Shown: one piece after another, positions 35,145-43,604 of the stretch | How the letters are laid out: each line of letters begins with the position of its first letter | Numbering within the stretch: position 1 is the stretch's first letter | DNA from: Pseudomonas sp. ICMP 561 | GTDB lineage: Bacteria; Pseudomonadota; Gammaproteobacteria; Pseudomonadales; Pseudomonadaceae | DNA length: 64,000 nucleotides | Assembly: GCF_002699985.1 (NCBI RefSeq) | Contig: NZ_LKBT01000056.1 | Location: 1 to 64,000, forward strand | Direction of reading: 5' to 3' | Position numbers and translations under genes: made by a program | Notes under the pieces: generated by a model | Seen by the model: only the letters and a program-made list of their open reading frames with translations | Told to the model about the DNA's origin: nothing | Database searches by the model: none

Positions 35145-35794
35145 TGCCTGCAACCTGCGATGTAGTGGTGCTGCTGTCCGGCACCGGTGGCAACCTGCAA
35201 GCCATGATCGACAGCTTCAAGGGCGGTGATCACCCCGCCCGCATCCGCGCGGTGATTTCCAACCGCGCCGATGCCTTCGGTTTGCAGCGCGCCAGGGACG
35301 CAGGTATCGATACCAGCGTCCTCGATCACAAGGATTACGACGGTCGCGAGGCATTCGATGCCGCGCTGATCGAAGTGATCGACACCTACCAGCCGAAGCT
35401 GGTTGTCCTCGCCGGATTCATGCGCATCCTGACCGCGGGCTTCGTCCGGCATTATCAGGGGCGCCTGCTGAACATCCACCCTTCCCTGCTTCCTCTCTAT
35501 AAAGGCTTGCACACCCACCAACGGGTGCTGGAAGCTGGCGACGCCGAGCATGGCTGTACCGTGCACTTCGTCACCGAGGAACTCGACGGGGGACCACTGG
35601 TCGTACAATCAGTGATTTCGGTGGAGCCCAACGATACGCCGAGCACTCTTGCCCAGCGTGTTCATGTTCAGGAACACCACATCTACCCACTGGCTATTCG
35701 CTGGTTTGCCGAGGGCCGCTTGAGCCTTGCCGCAGAAGGCGCATTATTGGACGGGCAGTTGATCGCCGCCAATGGCCACTTGATTCGAACCTAG
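35144..35794 (+). CDS. purN: Phosphoribosylglycinamide formyltransferase (folate-dependent)
   Basis: 216 residues. Formylates GAR with 10-formyltetrahydrofolate, third step of purine synthesis. Seen: VVLLSGTGGNLQAMID, catalytic region LAGFMRILTAGFV, NIHPSLLPLYKGLHTH with the catalytic Asn/His, and EELDGGPLVVQ with Asp. Start at MPATCDVV, because its ATG abuts the purM stop; an upstream frame start lies in purM. Confidence 0.96.
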   Translation: MPATCDVVVLLSGTGGNLQAMIDSFKGGDHPARIRAVISNRADAFGLQRARDAGIDTSVLDHKDYDGREAFDAALIEVIDTYQPKLVVLAGFMRILTAGFVRHYQGRLLNIHPSLLPLYKGLHTHQRVLEAGDAEHGCTVHFVTEELDGGPLVVQSVISVEPNDTPSTLAQRVHVQEHHIYPLAIRWFAEGRLSLAAEGALLDGQLIAANGHLIRT

Positions 35795-35802
35795 GAGATA
35801 TT

Positions 35803-36516
35803 ATGCGTCGCGCTTTGCTGTTCGCTTTCGCTCTGCTCGCATTGCCTGCCACCCAGGCCGCAGACCTGCAACCCTTCTCCGCCAGCTACACCGCAGACTG
35901 GAAACAGCTGCCCATGAGCGGCACGGCCGAACGCAGCCTGACCTCCGGCCCGAACGGCGTCTGGACCCTGAATTTCAAGGCTTCCATGATGATCGCCAGT
36001 CTGAGCGAAGTCAGCACGTTGAAGGTCGACAAGGACACCATGCTGCCGCAGACCTACAACTTCGAGCGTGGTGGTCTGGGCAAGTCCAAGAAAGTTGATC
36101 TGGCGTTCGACTGGTCCACCAAGTTCATCACCGGCACGGATCGCGGCGACGCCGTCAAGCTGCCGCTGAACCGTGGTGTTCTGGACAAATCCACTTACCA
36201 ACTGGCCCTGCAACACGATGTGGCCGCTGGCAAGAAGACCATGACCTATCAAGTCGTCGACGGTGACGAGATTGATACCTACGACTTCCGCGTGCTGGGC
36301 TCCGAGAAGGTCGCCACCAAGGCCGGTCAGATCGACGCCATCAAGGTCGAGCGCGTGCGCGACCCGACTCAAAGCAAGCGTATTACCGTGCTCTGGTTCG
36401 CCAAGGACTGGGACTACCTGCTGGTTCGCCTGCAACAGGTCGAAACCGACGGCAAGGAATACAACATCATGCTGCTGGACGGCACGGTGAATGGCAAAGC
36501 GGTCAAAGGCAGCTGA
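35803..36516 (+). CDS. DUF3108 domain-containing exported protein
   Basis: 237 residues. Signal peptide MRRALLFAFALLALPATQA with cleavage near residue 20, then a beta-rich DUF3108 domain (FSASYTADWKQLPMSGTAER onward) likely forming a periplasmic barrel-like fold. Follows purN by 8 bases with AGGAG upstream and precedes a strong terminator, so it is the third gene of the purMN operon. The function is unknown. Confidence 0.86.
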   Translation: MRRALLFAFALLALPATQAADLQPFSASYTADWKQLPMSGTAERSLTSGPNGVWTLNFKASMMIASLSEVSTLKVDKDTMLPQTYNFERGGLGKSKKVDLAFDWSTKFITGTDRGDAVKLPLNRGVLDKSTYQLALQHDVAAGKKTMTYQVVDGDEIDTYDFRVLGSEKVATKAGQIDAIKVERVRDPTQSKRITVLWFAKDWDYLLVRLQQVETDGKEYNIMLLDGTVNGKAVKGS

Positions 36517-36536
36517 TAGCAGCCAAGCCGTACTCA

Positions 36537-36566
36537 AGAGCCCCGCCATTGTGCGGGGCTTTTTTG
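36537..36566 (+). terminator. Intrinsic terminator of the purMN-DUF3108 operon
   Basis: Stem AGCCCCGC / GCGGGGCT (36539-36546 with 36553-36560) and six T. Confidence 0.93.
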
Positions 36567-36590
36567 TGCGGTCCTCGACATCACCACCCA

Positions 36591-36682
36591 CGGTAGGAGC
36601 CAACTTGTTGGCGAGGCGGTTAGGCAGGCGACGCTCATCTATCGTCTGTACCAGCCCCTCGCGAACAAGTTCGCTCCTACCG
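36591..36682. repeat. REP pair, GAACTTGTTCGC type, left arm variant
   Basis: Left arm GTAGGAGCCAACTTGTTGGC has compensated changes that keep its own palindrome; the right arm is the standard complement. The remaining part of the 330-base gap has a CTATAACT box at 36844-36851 that could be the -10 of the next gene. Confidence 0.88.
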
Positions 36683-36896
36683 GGATTACGCGTCAGTCTG
36701 AACCTGCGAGCGCCAGATGAAATAATCTTCATTTACCTGACAGACCCGCTGTAGCCCTTATAAATAAAGGCTCCCAGCACCCAGCCGAGCCCCGCAACCG
36801 AACATGAAAAAAACCAACTATTTACGTAGTCAGCTAACAAATTCTATAACTGAGGCCTGCGACAGATCGCCGCAGTCCAAGTCAGGAGTTTGAACG

Positions 36897-37076
36897 ATGA
36901 CCGTAATAGTAACTGAACGCGATGACGCCCATATCTCCCACGAAAGCATTGCCGATGGCATTCAAATCTGGGACGTCTACCAGCAGGATCAACTGGTCGG
37001 CATGTTTCACGTAGAGTCCGATGCGCAGCGCTACAAGATGGAACTCGAGGCGCAGGAAAACCAACGCAGTCAGTGA
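36897..37076 (+). CDS. 59-residue conserved protein of unknown function
   Basis: Starts MTVIVTERDDAHISHESIAD and ends in a charged helix MELEAQENQRSQ. Middle part (DGIQIWDVYQQDQLVGMFHV) is beta-rich. AGGAG sits nine bases before the ATG and a strong terminator follows the stop by about 40 bases, so it is a monocistronic unit. No signal peptide. No family recognised. Confidence 0.8.
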   Translation: MTVIVTERDDAHISHESIADGIQIWDVYQQDQLVGMFHVESDAQRYKMELEAQENQRSQ

Positions 37077-37110
37077 TCGCTGACGTGCTGGATGACAAAC
37101 AGAATCGCTT

Positions 37111-37147
37111 AAAAAACAAAACCCGCACTTGGCGGGTTTTGTTTTGA
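37111..37147. terminator. Bidirectional intrinsic terminator
   Basis: Stem CAAAACCCGC / GCGGGTTTTG (37117-37126 with 37132-37141), 5-base loop, A and T runs outside. Serves the 59-residue gene and the convergent DUF2058 gene. Confidence 0.92.
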
Positions 37148-37160
37148 CACGACGCTGGTA

Positions 37161-37703
37161 TTACCACATCAGATCATCAGGGATCTTGTAAGCCGCGTAC
37201 GGATCATCGCCGTCTGCCTTCTCTTCAGTCGGCTCGCTCAACATCACGATGCGACGCGGGTCGCGCTCCTGAATCTTCAGCGCCGCCTCACGCGGAATGA
37301 CTTCATAACCCCCACCATGACTGACGATGGCCAGCGAGCCGTTGCTCAGCTTGCTGCGCATCAGGTTGTTGACCGACAGGCGCTTGACCTTCTTGTCGTC
37401 GACGAAGTTGTAGTAATCCTCGGTGGTCAGCTTGGGCAGGCGTGACGATTCGATCAATTGCTTGACCTGAGCGGCGCGGGCCTTCTGCTCGACCTTCTCC
37501 TGCTGCTGCCGATTGAGCTCCTGATCGCGCTTGACCTTCTCGGCCGCGGCTTCCTGGGCGGCACGCTTTTGCGAGTCGTCGATTTCAATCTGGCCTTTGT
37601 GGGCCAGACGCTGTTCTTTCTGCTTGTCTTTGCTGACCTGTTTGGCCTGCTTCTGGTTGACCAGGCCTGCCTTGAGTAACTGATCGCGAAGGGAAATGCT
37701 CAT
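37161..37703 (-). CDS. DUF2058 domain-containing protein (YaiL-like)
   Basis: 180 residues, cytosolic. The N-terminal half is a long charged helix rich in Lys, Gln and Ala (residues about 14-90, probably coiled coil), the C-terminal half a compact domain with TEDYYNFVDDKKVKRLSVN and IVSHGGGYEVIPREAALKI. Typical YaiL/DUF2058 length. The function is unknown. It follows mazG by 30 bases on the same strand. Confidence 0.86.
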   Translation of the reverse strand: MSISLRDQLLKAGLVNQKQAKQVSKDKQKEQRLAHKGQIEIDDSQKRAAQEAAAEKVKRDQELNRQQQEKVEQKARAAQVKQLIESSRLPKLTTEDYYNFVDDKKVKRLSVNNLMRSKLSNGSLAIVSHGGGYEVIPREAALKIQERDPRRIVMLSEPTEEKADGDDPYAAYKIPDDLMW

Positions 37704-37733
37704 TGTCTACTCACTTATGCAGATGCAGCGAGC

Positions 37734-38567
37734 TCAGCCACAGCTGGGCGCGTTCTTTTCCTGACGTTTGGCTTCGCCCCACAGAGCGTCCATTTCTTCA
37801 AGGGTGCAATCTTCCATGGGACGCTGGGTGTCGCGCAATGCCTGTTCGATAAATCGGAAGCGGCGTTCGAATTTGCGGTTGGCAGCGCGCAGGGCATTTT
37901 CAGGATCGACCTTGAGATGCCGGGCCAGATTCACCGCTGCAAACAACAGATCGCCAACCTCTTCCTCAATGCCCGCAGCGTCGTTGTCAGCCATGGCTTC
38001 CAGCACTTCATCGAGCTCTTCGCGGACATTGTCGACCACGGGCAAGGCTGAAGGCCAGTCGAAACCTACCTGTGATGCCCGTTTTTGCAACTTGGCGGCA
38101 CGAGACAACGCAGGCAAAACGGCGGGCACGTCGTCGAGCAGTGACAATTGCTCGGGCGCCTTTGCCTTGACGGCGCGCTCCTGAGCCTTGATCTCCTCCC
38201 AGCGCTGCTTGACCTCTTCGTCGTTCAAGCGCGGCGTTTCCAGTGGCGCATACAAATCGCCCGTGGGAAAAACATGAGGGTGGCGACGGATCAGCTTGCG
38301 CGTAATCCCATCGATCACACCGTCAAACTCGAATCGCCCTTCTTCCCGAGCCAGTTGGCTGTAGTACACCACCTGAAACAGCAAATCGCCCAGCTCACCC
38401 TTGAGATCATCGAAGTCACCGCGCTCGATGGCGTCGGCGACTTCGTAAGCCTCTTCAAGGGTGTGCGGCACGATGCTGGCGTAATTCTGCTGCACGTCCC
38501 ACGGGCAACCGTATTTCGGGTCACGCAGACGGGCCATGAGGTGGAGCAGGTCTTGGAGAGAGTACAT
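37734..38567 (-). CDS. mazG: Nucleoside triphosphate pyrophosphohydrolase
   Basis: 277 residues with two MazG all-alpha domains (about 10-125 and 170-265). Metal-binding EEAYEVADAI..DLKGELGDLLFQVVYYSQ in the first, and EELDEVLEAM..IEEEVGDLLFAAVN in the second. Hydrolyses NTPs to NMP and PPi and in E. coli moderates ppGpp effects, which fits its place directly downstream of relA. A REP pair of about 82 bases separates the two genes. Confidence 0.95.
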   Translation of the reverse strand: MYSLQDLLHLMARLRDPKYGCPWDVQQNYASIVPHTLEEAYEVADAIERGDFDDLKGELGDLLFQVVYYSQLAREEGRFEFDGVIDGITRKLIRRHPHVFPTGDLYAPLETPRLNDEEVKQRWEEIKAQERAVKAKAPEQLSLLDDVPAVLPALSRAAKLQKRASQVGFDWPSALPVVDNVREELDEVLEAMADNDAAGIEEEVGDLLFAAVNLARHLKVDPENALRAANRKFERRFRFIEQALRDTQRPMEDCTLEEMDALWGEAKRQEKNAPSCG

Positions 38568-38594
38568 GGAGGTCCTGGTTCAGTCAGACTGCCA

Positions 38595-38676
38595 CCGGTA
38601 GGAGCGAACTTGTTCGCGAGGCGACCGTCCTGAGTACACAGGTCCATTGCTTCGCGAACAAGTTCGCTCCTACCGG
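38595..38676. repeat. REP pair, GAACTTGTTCGC type
   Basis: Arms GTAGGAGCGAACTTGTTCGC and complement filling the gap between relA and mazG. Confidence 0.93.
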
Positions 38677-38687
38677 GGCAAGCACGA

Positions 38688-40931
38688 TCAAGGCGTTCTG
38701 TTTCGCCGCGTCTCGATAATGTTCGGCAATTGCGAGATCCGCCCCAGCAAGCGGCCCAAGGCATCCAGCCCCGGGATCTCGATGGTCAGCGACATCAACG
38801 CCGTGTTGTCCTCTTTGTTCGAGCGGGTGTTGACCGCCAGTACGTTGATCCGCTCGTTGAGCAGGATCTGCGATACGTCACGCAGCAGACCGGAACGGTC
38901 GTAAGCACGGATGATGATGTCCACCGGATAGGTGAGCACCGGCACCGGGCCCCAACTGACCTGAATGATCCGCTCGGGCTCGCGACCGCCCAACTGCAGG
39001 ACCGAGGCGCAGTCCTGACGGTGAATGCTCACCCCACGGCCTTGCGTGATATAGCCGACGATGGCATCGCCCGGCAGCGGCTGGCAGCAGCCCGCCATCT
39101 GCGTCATCAGGTTGCCGACACCCTGAATCTGGATATCGCCACGCTTGCCGGGCTTGTAGCCGGTGGCTTTGCGTGGGATCAGTTCCAGTTGCTCGTTGCC
39201 GCGCTCTGGCTCGACCAGCTGTTGCGCCAGATTGACCAGTTGAGTCAGACGCAAATCGCCCGCACCCAACGCCGCGTACATATCGTCGGCGGCGCGCATG
39301 TTGGCTTTTTCCGCCAACCGCTCGTGGTCCACCGCTGGCAGTGCCAGACGCGCCAGCTCCCGCTCAAGCAAGGTTCGACCGGCCGCAACGTTCTGGTCAC
39401 GCGCCTGCAATTTGAACCAGTGAACGATTTTCGCCCGCGCCCGGGAAGTAGTGATGTAACCCAGGTTGGAGTTCAGCCAGTCACGGCTCGGCGTCCCCTG
39501 CTTACTGGTGATGATCTCGACCTGCTCACCGGTCTGCAGGCTGTAGTTGAGCGGTACGATCCGGCCATTGATCTTCGCGCCCCGGCAGTTGTGGCCGATT
39601 TCGGTGTGTACCCGATAAGCGAAGTCCAGCGGTGTAGCGCCCTTGGGCAAGTCAATGGCGTGGCCGTCCGGCGTGAAGACGTAGACGCGATCCGGCTCGA
39701 TGTCGACGCGCAGCTGTTCAGCCAGCCCACCGATATCGCCCAGCTCTTCGTGCCATTCCAGCACCTGACGCAGCCAGGAGATTTTCTCTTCGTAATGATT
39801 GGAGCCGGATTTAACGTCAGTGCCCTTGTAACGCCAGTGCGCACAGACGCCCAGCTCGGCTTCTTCGTGCATGGCATGGGTACGGATCTGGACTTCCAGC
39901 ACCTTGCCTTCCGGCCCGATGACCGCAGTGTGCAGCGAGCGATAGCCGTTTTCCTTGGGGTTGGCGATGTAGTCGTCAAACTCCTTGGGAATGTGCCGCC
40001 ACAAGGTGTGCACGATACCCAGCGCGGTGTAGCAGTCGCGCATTTCCGGAACCAGCACCCGCACGGCGCGAACGTCGTAGATCTGGCTGAAGTCCAGACC
40101 CTTGCGCTGCATTTTGCGCCAGATGGAATAGATATGTTTGGCCCGACCACTGATATCGGCTTTGACGCCCGTGGCCAGCAGTTCGTTGTCCAGTTGCGAC
40201 ATCACTTCGCTGATGAAACGCTCGCGATCAAGGCGACGCTCGTGCAGCAACTTGGCGATCTGCTTGTATTGCTCAGGCTCCAGGTAGCGGAAGGACAAGT
40301 CCTCCAGCTCCCATTTGATATGGCCGATACCCAACCGGTGGGCCAGCGGCGCGTAAATATCGAAGACTTCACGGGCCACGCGATTGCGTTTTTCTTCGTC
40401 GGCATTCTTTACTGCACGGATTGCGCAGGTTCGCTCGGCCAGCTTGATCAAGGCAACGCGGACGTCGTCGACCATGGCCACCAGCATCTTGCGCAGGTTT
40501 TCCACCTGCACCTGAGTGCCCAATACCAACGACTGGCGCGGGCTGAGACTGGCGCTGATTGCCGCCATGCGCAGCACGCCATCGATCAGCCGGGCGACCG
40601 TTGCGCCGAAACGCTGCTCGACATCCGGCAAAGGAATCTTGCCTTCGCGCACGCCCCGGTACAAAACCGCAGCAACCAGCGAATCCTGGTCCAGCTTGAG
40701 GTCGGCGAGGATCTCGGCGATTTCCAGTCCCGTGTGAAAACTGGACGTGCCTTCGGCCCAGAGGTTCTTCGCTGCGTTGTCCTGCTGCTCGGCTTGCCGA
40801 ACAAATTCACAGGCCTCTTTCAGCGCCTGTCGGTCCACTATGAGGTCGACGCTGACCACATGATCAAGCCACGCGTCGAGATTGATACTGCCGTCTGTGT
40901 TTATCGGCTGGTGTGCTCTCACCTGTACCAT
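38688..40931 (-). CDS. relA: GTP pyrophosphokinase, (p)ppGpp synthetase I
   Basis: 747 residues. Ribosome-associated synthetase of the stringent response. Domain order: degenerate HD domain (AAVLYRGVREGKI where SpoT keeps HDxxED, so hydrolysis is lost), synthetase domain with YDVRAVRVLVPEMRDCYTAL and ENGYRSLHTAVIGPEGKVLE, TGS (VYVFTPDGHAIDLPKGATPL), a zinc-finger-like CC segment, and a C-terminal ACT domain. Start at MVQVRAHQP; the longer frame would add 24 unsupported residues. rlmD lies 158 bases upstream. Confidence 0.96.
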   Translation of the reverse strand: MVQVRAHQPINTDGSINLDAWLDHVVSVDLIVDRQALKEACEFVRQAEQQDNAAKNLWAEGTSSFHTGLEIAEILADLKLDQDSLVAAVLYRGVREGKIPLPDVEQRFGATVARLIDGVLRMAAISASLSPRQSLVLGTQVQVENLRKMLVAMVDDVRVALIKLAERTCAIRAVKNADEEKRNRVAREVFDIYAPLAHRLGIGHIKWELEDLSFRYLEPEQYKQIAKLLHERRLDRERFISEVMSQLDNELLATGVKADISGRAKHIYSIWRKMQRKGLDFSQIYDVRAVRVLVPEMRDCYTALGIVHTLWRHIPKEFDDYIANPKENGYRSLHTAVIGPEGKVLEVQIRTHAMHEEAELGVCAHWRYKGTDVKSGSNHYEEKISWLRQVLEWHEELGDIGGLAEQLRVDIEPDRVYVFTPDGHAIDLPKGATPLDFAYRVHTEIGHNCRGAKINGRIVPLNYSLQTGEQVEIITSKQGTPSRDWLNSNLGYITTSRARAKIVHWFKLQARDQNVAAGRTLLERELARLALPAVDHERLAEKANMRAADDMYAALGAGDLRLTQLVNLAQQLVEPERGNEQLELIPRKATGYKPGKRGDIQIQGVGNLMTQMAGCCQPLPGDAIVGYITQGRGVSIHRQDCASVLQLGGREPERIIQVSWGPVPVLTYPVDIIIRAYDRSGLLRDVSQILLNERINVLAVNTRSNKEDNTALMSLTIEIPGLDALGRLLGRISQLPNIIETRRNRTP

Positions 40932-41089
40932 GTTGCTTACCTTCCCTACGGCGCGATGAATAGCGCCTACAGTCGCTGACCTTCTTGAGCGAACACTCCT
41001 CACCGGGCAAGCGAGGACTGGTGTCCGCGGGTCAGTCGGATTAAACGAGACTCCGTGTAAGCAGCCGACTCGATTCCCTGGGCCGCTGC

Positions 41090-42445
41090 TTACTTACTCG
41101 CTTCAAATAACGCCATCGCCTCGACATGTGCCGTCTGTGGAAACATATCGAGGATACCGGCACGTTTTAATCTGTAGCCCTGACTGAGCAATTCGACAGT
41201 GTCACGAGCCAAAGTTGCCGGGTTACATGAAACATAAAGTAACCGGCGGGCGCCTAATGTCTTCAGCTTGCGCACCACCTCAAAAGCACCGTCACGCGGC
41301 GGGTCCAACAGCACCGCAGTAAAGCCTTGCGCTGCCCATTCAGCCTTGTCCAGCGGCTGCGAAAGATCCGCCTGAAAAAATGCCACGTTGTGTAGATCAT
41401 TACTCATTGCATTGCGGGTGGCACGCTCGACCATGGTCGCAACCCCTTCGACCGCTACCACCTCTTTGACCGTTTTAGCCAACGGCAAGGCAAAATTGCC
41501 CAGCCCGCAAAACAGATCCAGTACCCGCTCATCGGCCTGAGGTGCCAACCACTCCAGCGCCTGTTCGATCATCGCGGTGTTGACCGCCGCGTTGACCTGA
41601 ATGAAATCTCCCGGCCGATACGCCAGCTCCAGATCCCAGGGCTCCAATCGATAGCCCAGGGATTGCGAAGCGTCTACCGGCTGCGGATCACCTTCCCCAT
41701 GCAACCATAGTTGTGCGTCATGAGTATGGCAAAATGCTTTCAAATTGTTGAGATCGGTTTCAGCCAGTGGCGCAGTGTGCCGAACCAATACCGCGCTCGA
41801 TGTCCCCCAAAACAATTCCACATGCCCCAGCACTTGAGGCTTGCTAAAGCTTTTCAGCATGCCCGGCAGTTGCATCATGATCGGTTGCAAGGCCTGTACC
41901 AGCACCGGGCATTCATCGATGGCGACGATGTCCTGACTGGCGGCGGCACGAAACCCAACGTCCAGCCGTTTCGCCTTGACGTCCCAGCGTACCGCGACCC
42001 GGGCGCGCCTGCGGTAGGCGAACTCCGGACCGGTCAGCGGCGCTGCCCACTGCTCTGGCTCAACGCCTGCGACCCGCTGCAACTGCTCGGCGAGCATGCG
42101 CTGTTTCAGGGCGAGCTGTTCAGCGTGGGGCACATGCTGCACGCTGCAGCCTCCGCAGCGACCGAAATGCACGCACGGCGCAGGACGACGCATCGCGCTG
42201 CCCTGGAACACACGTTCGGTGCGCGCTTCAACGATTTTGCCGTGGGCATTGAGTACCCGCGCCTCGACCTCTTCGCCTGCCAGACTGCCCGCGACGAACC
42301 AGGTCTTGCCTTCGAAAAACGCAATGCCGCGCCCATCGTTCGCCAGGCGCTCGATGGTCAGCCGCTGTTTCTTGCCCGTCGGAATCTGGTTTGCCCGGGT
42401 ACCGCCTGCTGGCTGGAAGCGCAGGCCTCTTTCATGTTTGGCCAT
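41090..42445 (-). CDS. rlmD: 23S rRNA (uracil(1939)-C(5))-methyltransferase
   Basis: 451 residues. N-terminal TRAM domain (KQRLTIERLANDGRGIAFFEG), a [4Fe-4S] cysteine set C..FGRCGGC near residues 91-100 with a fourth Cys later, and the SAM-binding Rossmann domain with LDLFCGLGNFALPLA, LDPPRDGAFEVV and the catalytic YVSCNPATLARD. The stop of cysM overlaps its ATG by one base, so the two genes form a unit. Confidence 0.95.
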   Translation of the reverse strand: MAKHERGLRFQPAGGTRANQIPTGKKQRLTIERLANDGRGIAFFEGKTWFVAGSLAGEEVEARVLNAHGKIVEARTERVFQGSAMRRPAPCVHFGRCGGCSVQHVPHAEQLALKQRMLAEQLQRVAGVEPEQWAAPLTGPEFAYRRRARVAVRWDVKAKRLDVGFRAAASQDIVAIDECPVLVQALQPIMMQLPGMLKSFSKPQVLGHVELFWGTSSAVLVRHTAPLAETDLNNLKAFCHTHDAQLWLHGEGDPQPVDASQSLGYRLEPWDLELAYRPGDFIQVNAAVNTAMIEQALEWLAPQADERVLDLFCGLGNFALPLAKTVKEVVAVEGVATMVERATRNAMSNDLHNVAFFQADLSQPLDKAEWAAQGFTAVLLDPPRDGAFEVVRKLKTLGARRLLYVSCNPATLARDTVELLSQGYRLKRAGILDMFPQTAHVEAMALFEASK

Positions 42446-43347
42446 CAGTTGGGCGCGTCATAGACGCCAGTCGACAAGTAACGGTCGCCACGGTCACAAA
42501 TGATCGCGACCAGGACCGCATTTTCGACTTCACGGGACAGACGCAACATGCCCGCAACCGAACCGCCCGAGGACACACCGCAGAAGATGCCTTCTTCCCG
42601 GGCCAGACGGCGCATGGTCTCTTCGGCCTCGACTTGGCCCATATCAATGATGCGATCCACCCGATCAGCCTGATAAATGCGCGGCAGGTACTCTTCCGGC
42701 CAGCGACGAATACCCGGGATCGCTGCGCCTTCCATCGGTTGCAGTCCGACGATCTGCACATTCGGGTTCTGCTCTTTCAGGTAACGCGACACGCCCATGA
42801 TGGTGCCCGTGGTCCCCATGGAACTGACGAAATGGGTGACTGTGCCACCTGTCTGCTGCCAGATTTCGGGGCCGGTGCTGGTGTAGTGCGCCTGCGGGTT
42901 ATCGCCGTTGGCGAACTGGTCAAGCACCTTGCCGCGACCTTCGCGCTGCATCCGCTCAGCCAGATCGCGAGCACCTTCCATGCCCTCTTCCTTGCTGACC
43001 AGAATCAGCTCGGCGCCGTAGGCAGTCATCGCCGCTTTGCGCTCGGCACTGGAGTTATCCGGCATGATCAGGACCATCTTGTAACCCTTGATCGCAGCGG
43101 CCATGGCCAGGGCGATACCAGTATTACCAGAGGTCGCTTCGATCAGGGTGTCACCAGGATGAATCTGACCACGCAGTTCGGCACGGGTAATCATCGACAG
43201 CGCAGGACGATCCTTGACCGAACCGGCGGGGTTATTCCCCTCCAGTTTCAGCAGGAGCGTATTGCTGGTATTACCCGCCATGCGCTGCAAGCGCACAAGC
43301 GGGGTGTTGCCGACGCAATCGGCAATGGTTGGGTACTGCAGGGTCAT
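42445..43347 (-). CDS. cysM: O-acetylserine sulfhydrylase B (cysteine synthase B)
   Basis: 300 residues, PLP enzyme of the beta-substituting family. Makes cysteine from O-acetylserine with sulfide or thiosulfate. Seen: GNTPLVRLQRM, PLP lysine in NPAGSVKDRPAL, the ligand loop EATSGNTGIALAM, and SSMGTTGTIMGVSRYL. The short R-rich tail region and IPGIRRWPEEYLPRI separate CysM from CysK. Start at MTLQYPTIADCVGN; the longer frame has no support. Confidence 0.95.
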   Translation of the reverse strand: MTLQYPTIADCVGNTPLVRLQRMAGNTSNTLLLKLEGNNPAGSVKDRPALSMITRAELRGQIHPGDTLIEATSGNTGIALAMAAAIKGYKMVLIMPDNSSAERKAAMTAYGAELILVSKEEGMEGARDLAERMQREGRGKVLDQFANGDNPQAHYTSTGPEIWQQTGGTVTHFVSSMGTTGTIMGVSRYLKEQNPNVQIVGLQPMEGAAIPGIRRWPEEYLPRIYQADRVDRIIDMGQVEAEETMRRLAREEGIFCGVSSGGSVAGMLRLSREVENAVLVAIICDRGDRYLSTGVYDAPN

Positions 43348-43604
43348 GGCGTATTCGCAATCCAGACTGCGGGGGCGCCTATCATAACGGCAAACGCCTA
43401 AAGCCCATATCACGCAAAGTGCGGGTCTTATCGCCAAATGGAATAACGCATAGTCAGCGATGCAAAGCCACCCTTCACCCAGTAGGGGTAATATGCGGCG
43501 ATTGTGTTCGGTTAAATAGCTACACTGCCTGACACCAACCTCCCATCACCACCTTACAAGCCTGTGTAGATCACCGGCCATCCTCGCCCGCTGGAGAAAA
43601 AAGT

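Noticed and set aside
38730..40979. A 749-codon open frame on the plus strand
   Set aside because: Antisense to relA over its whole length; no family features.
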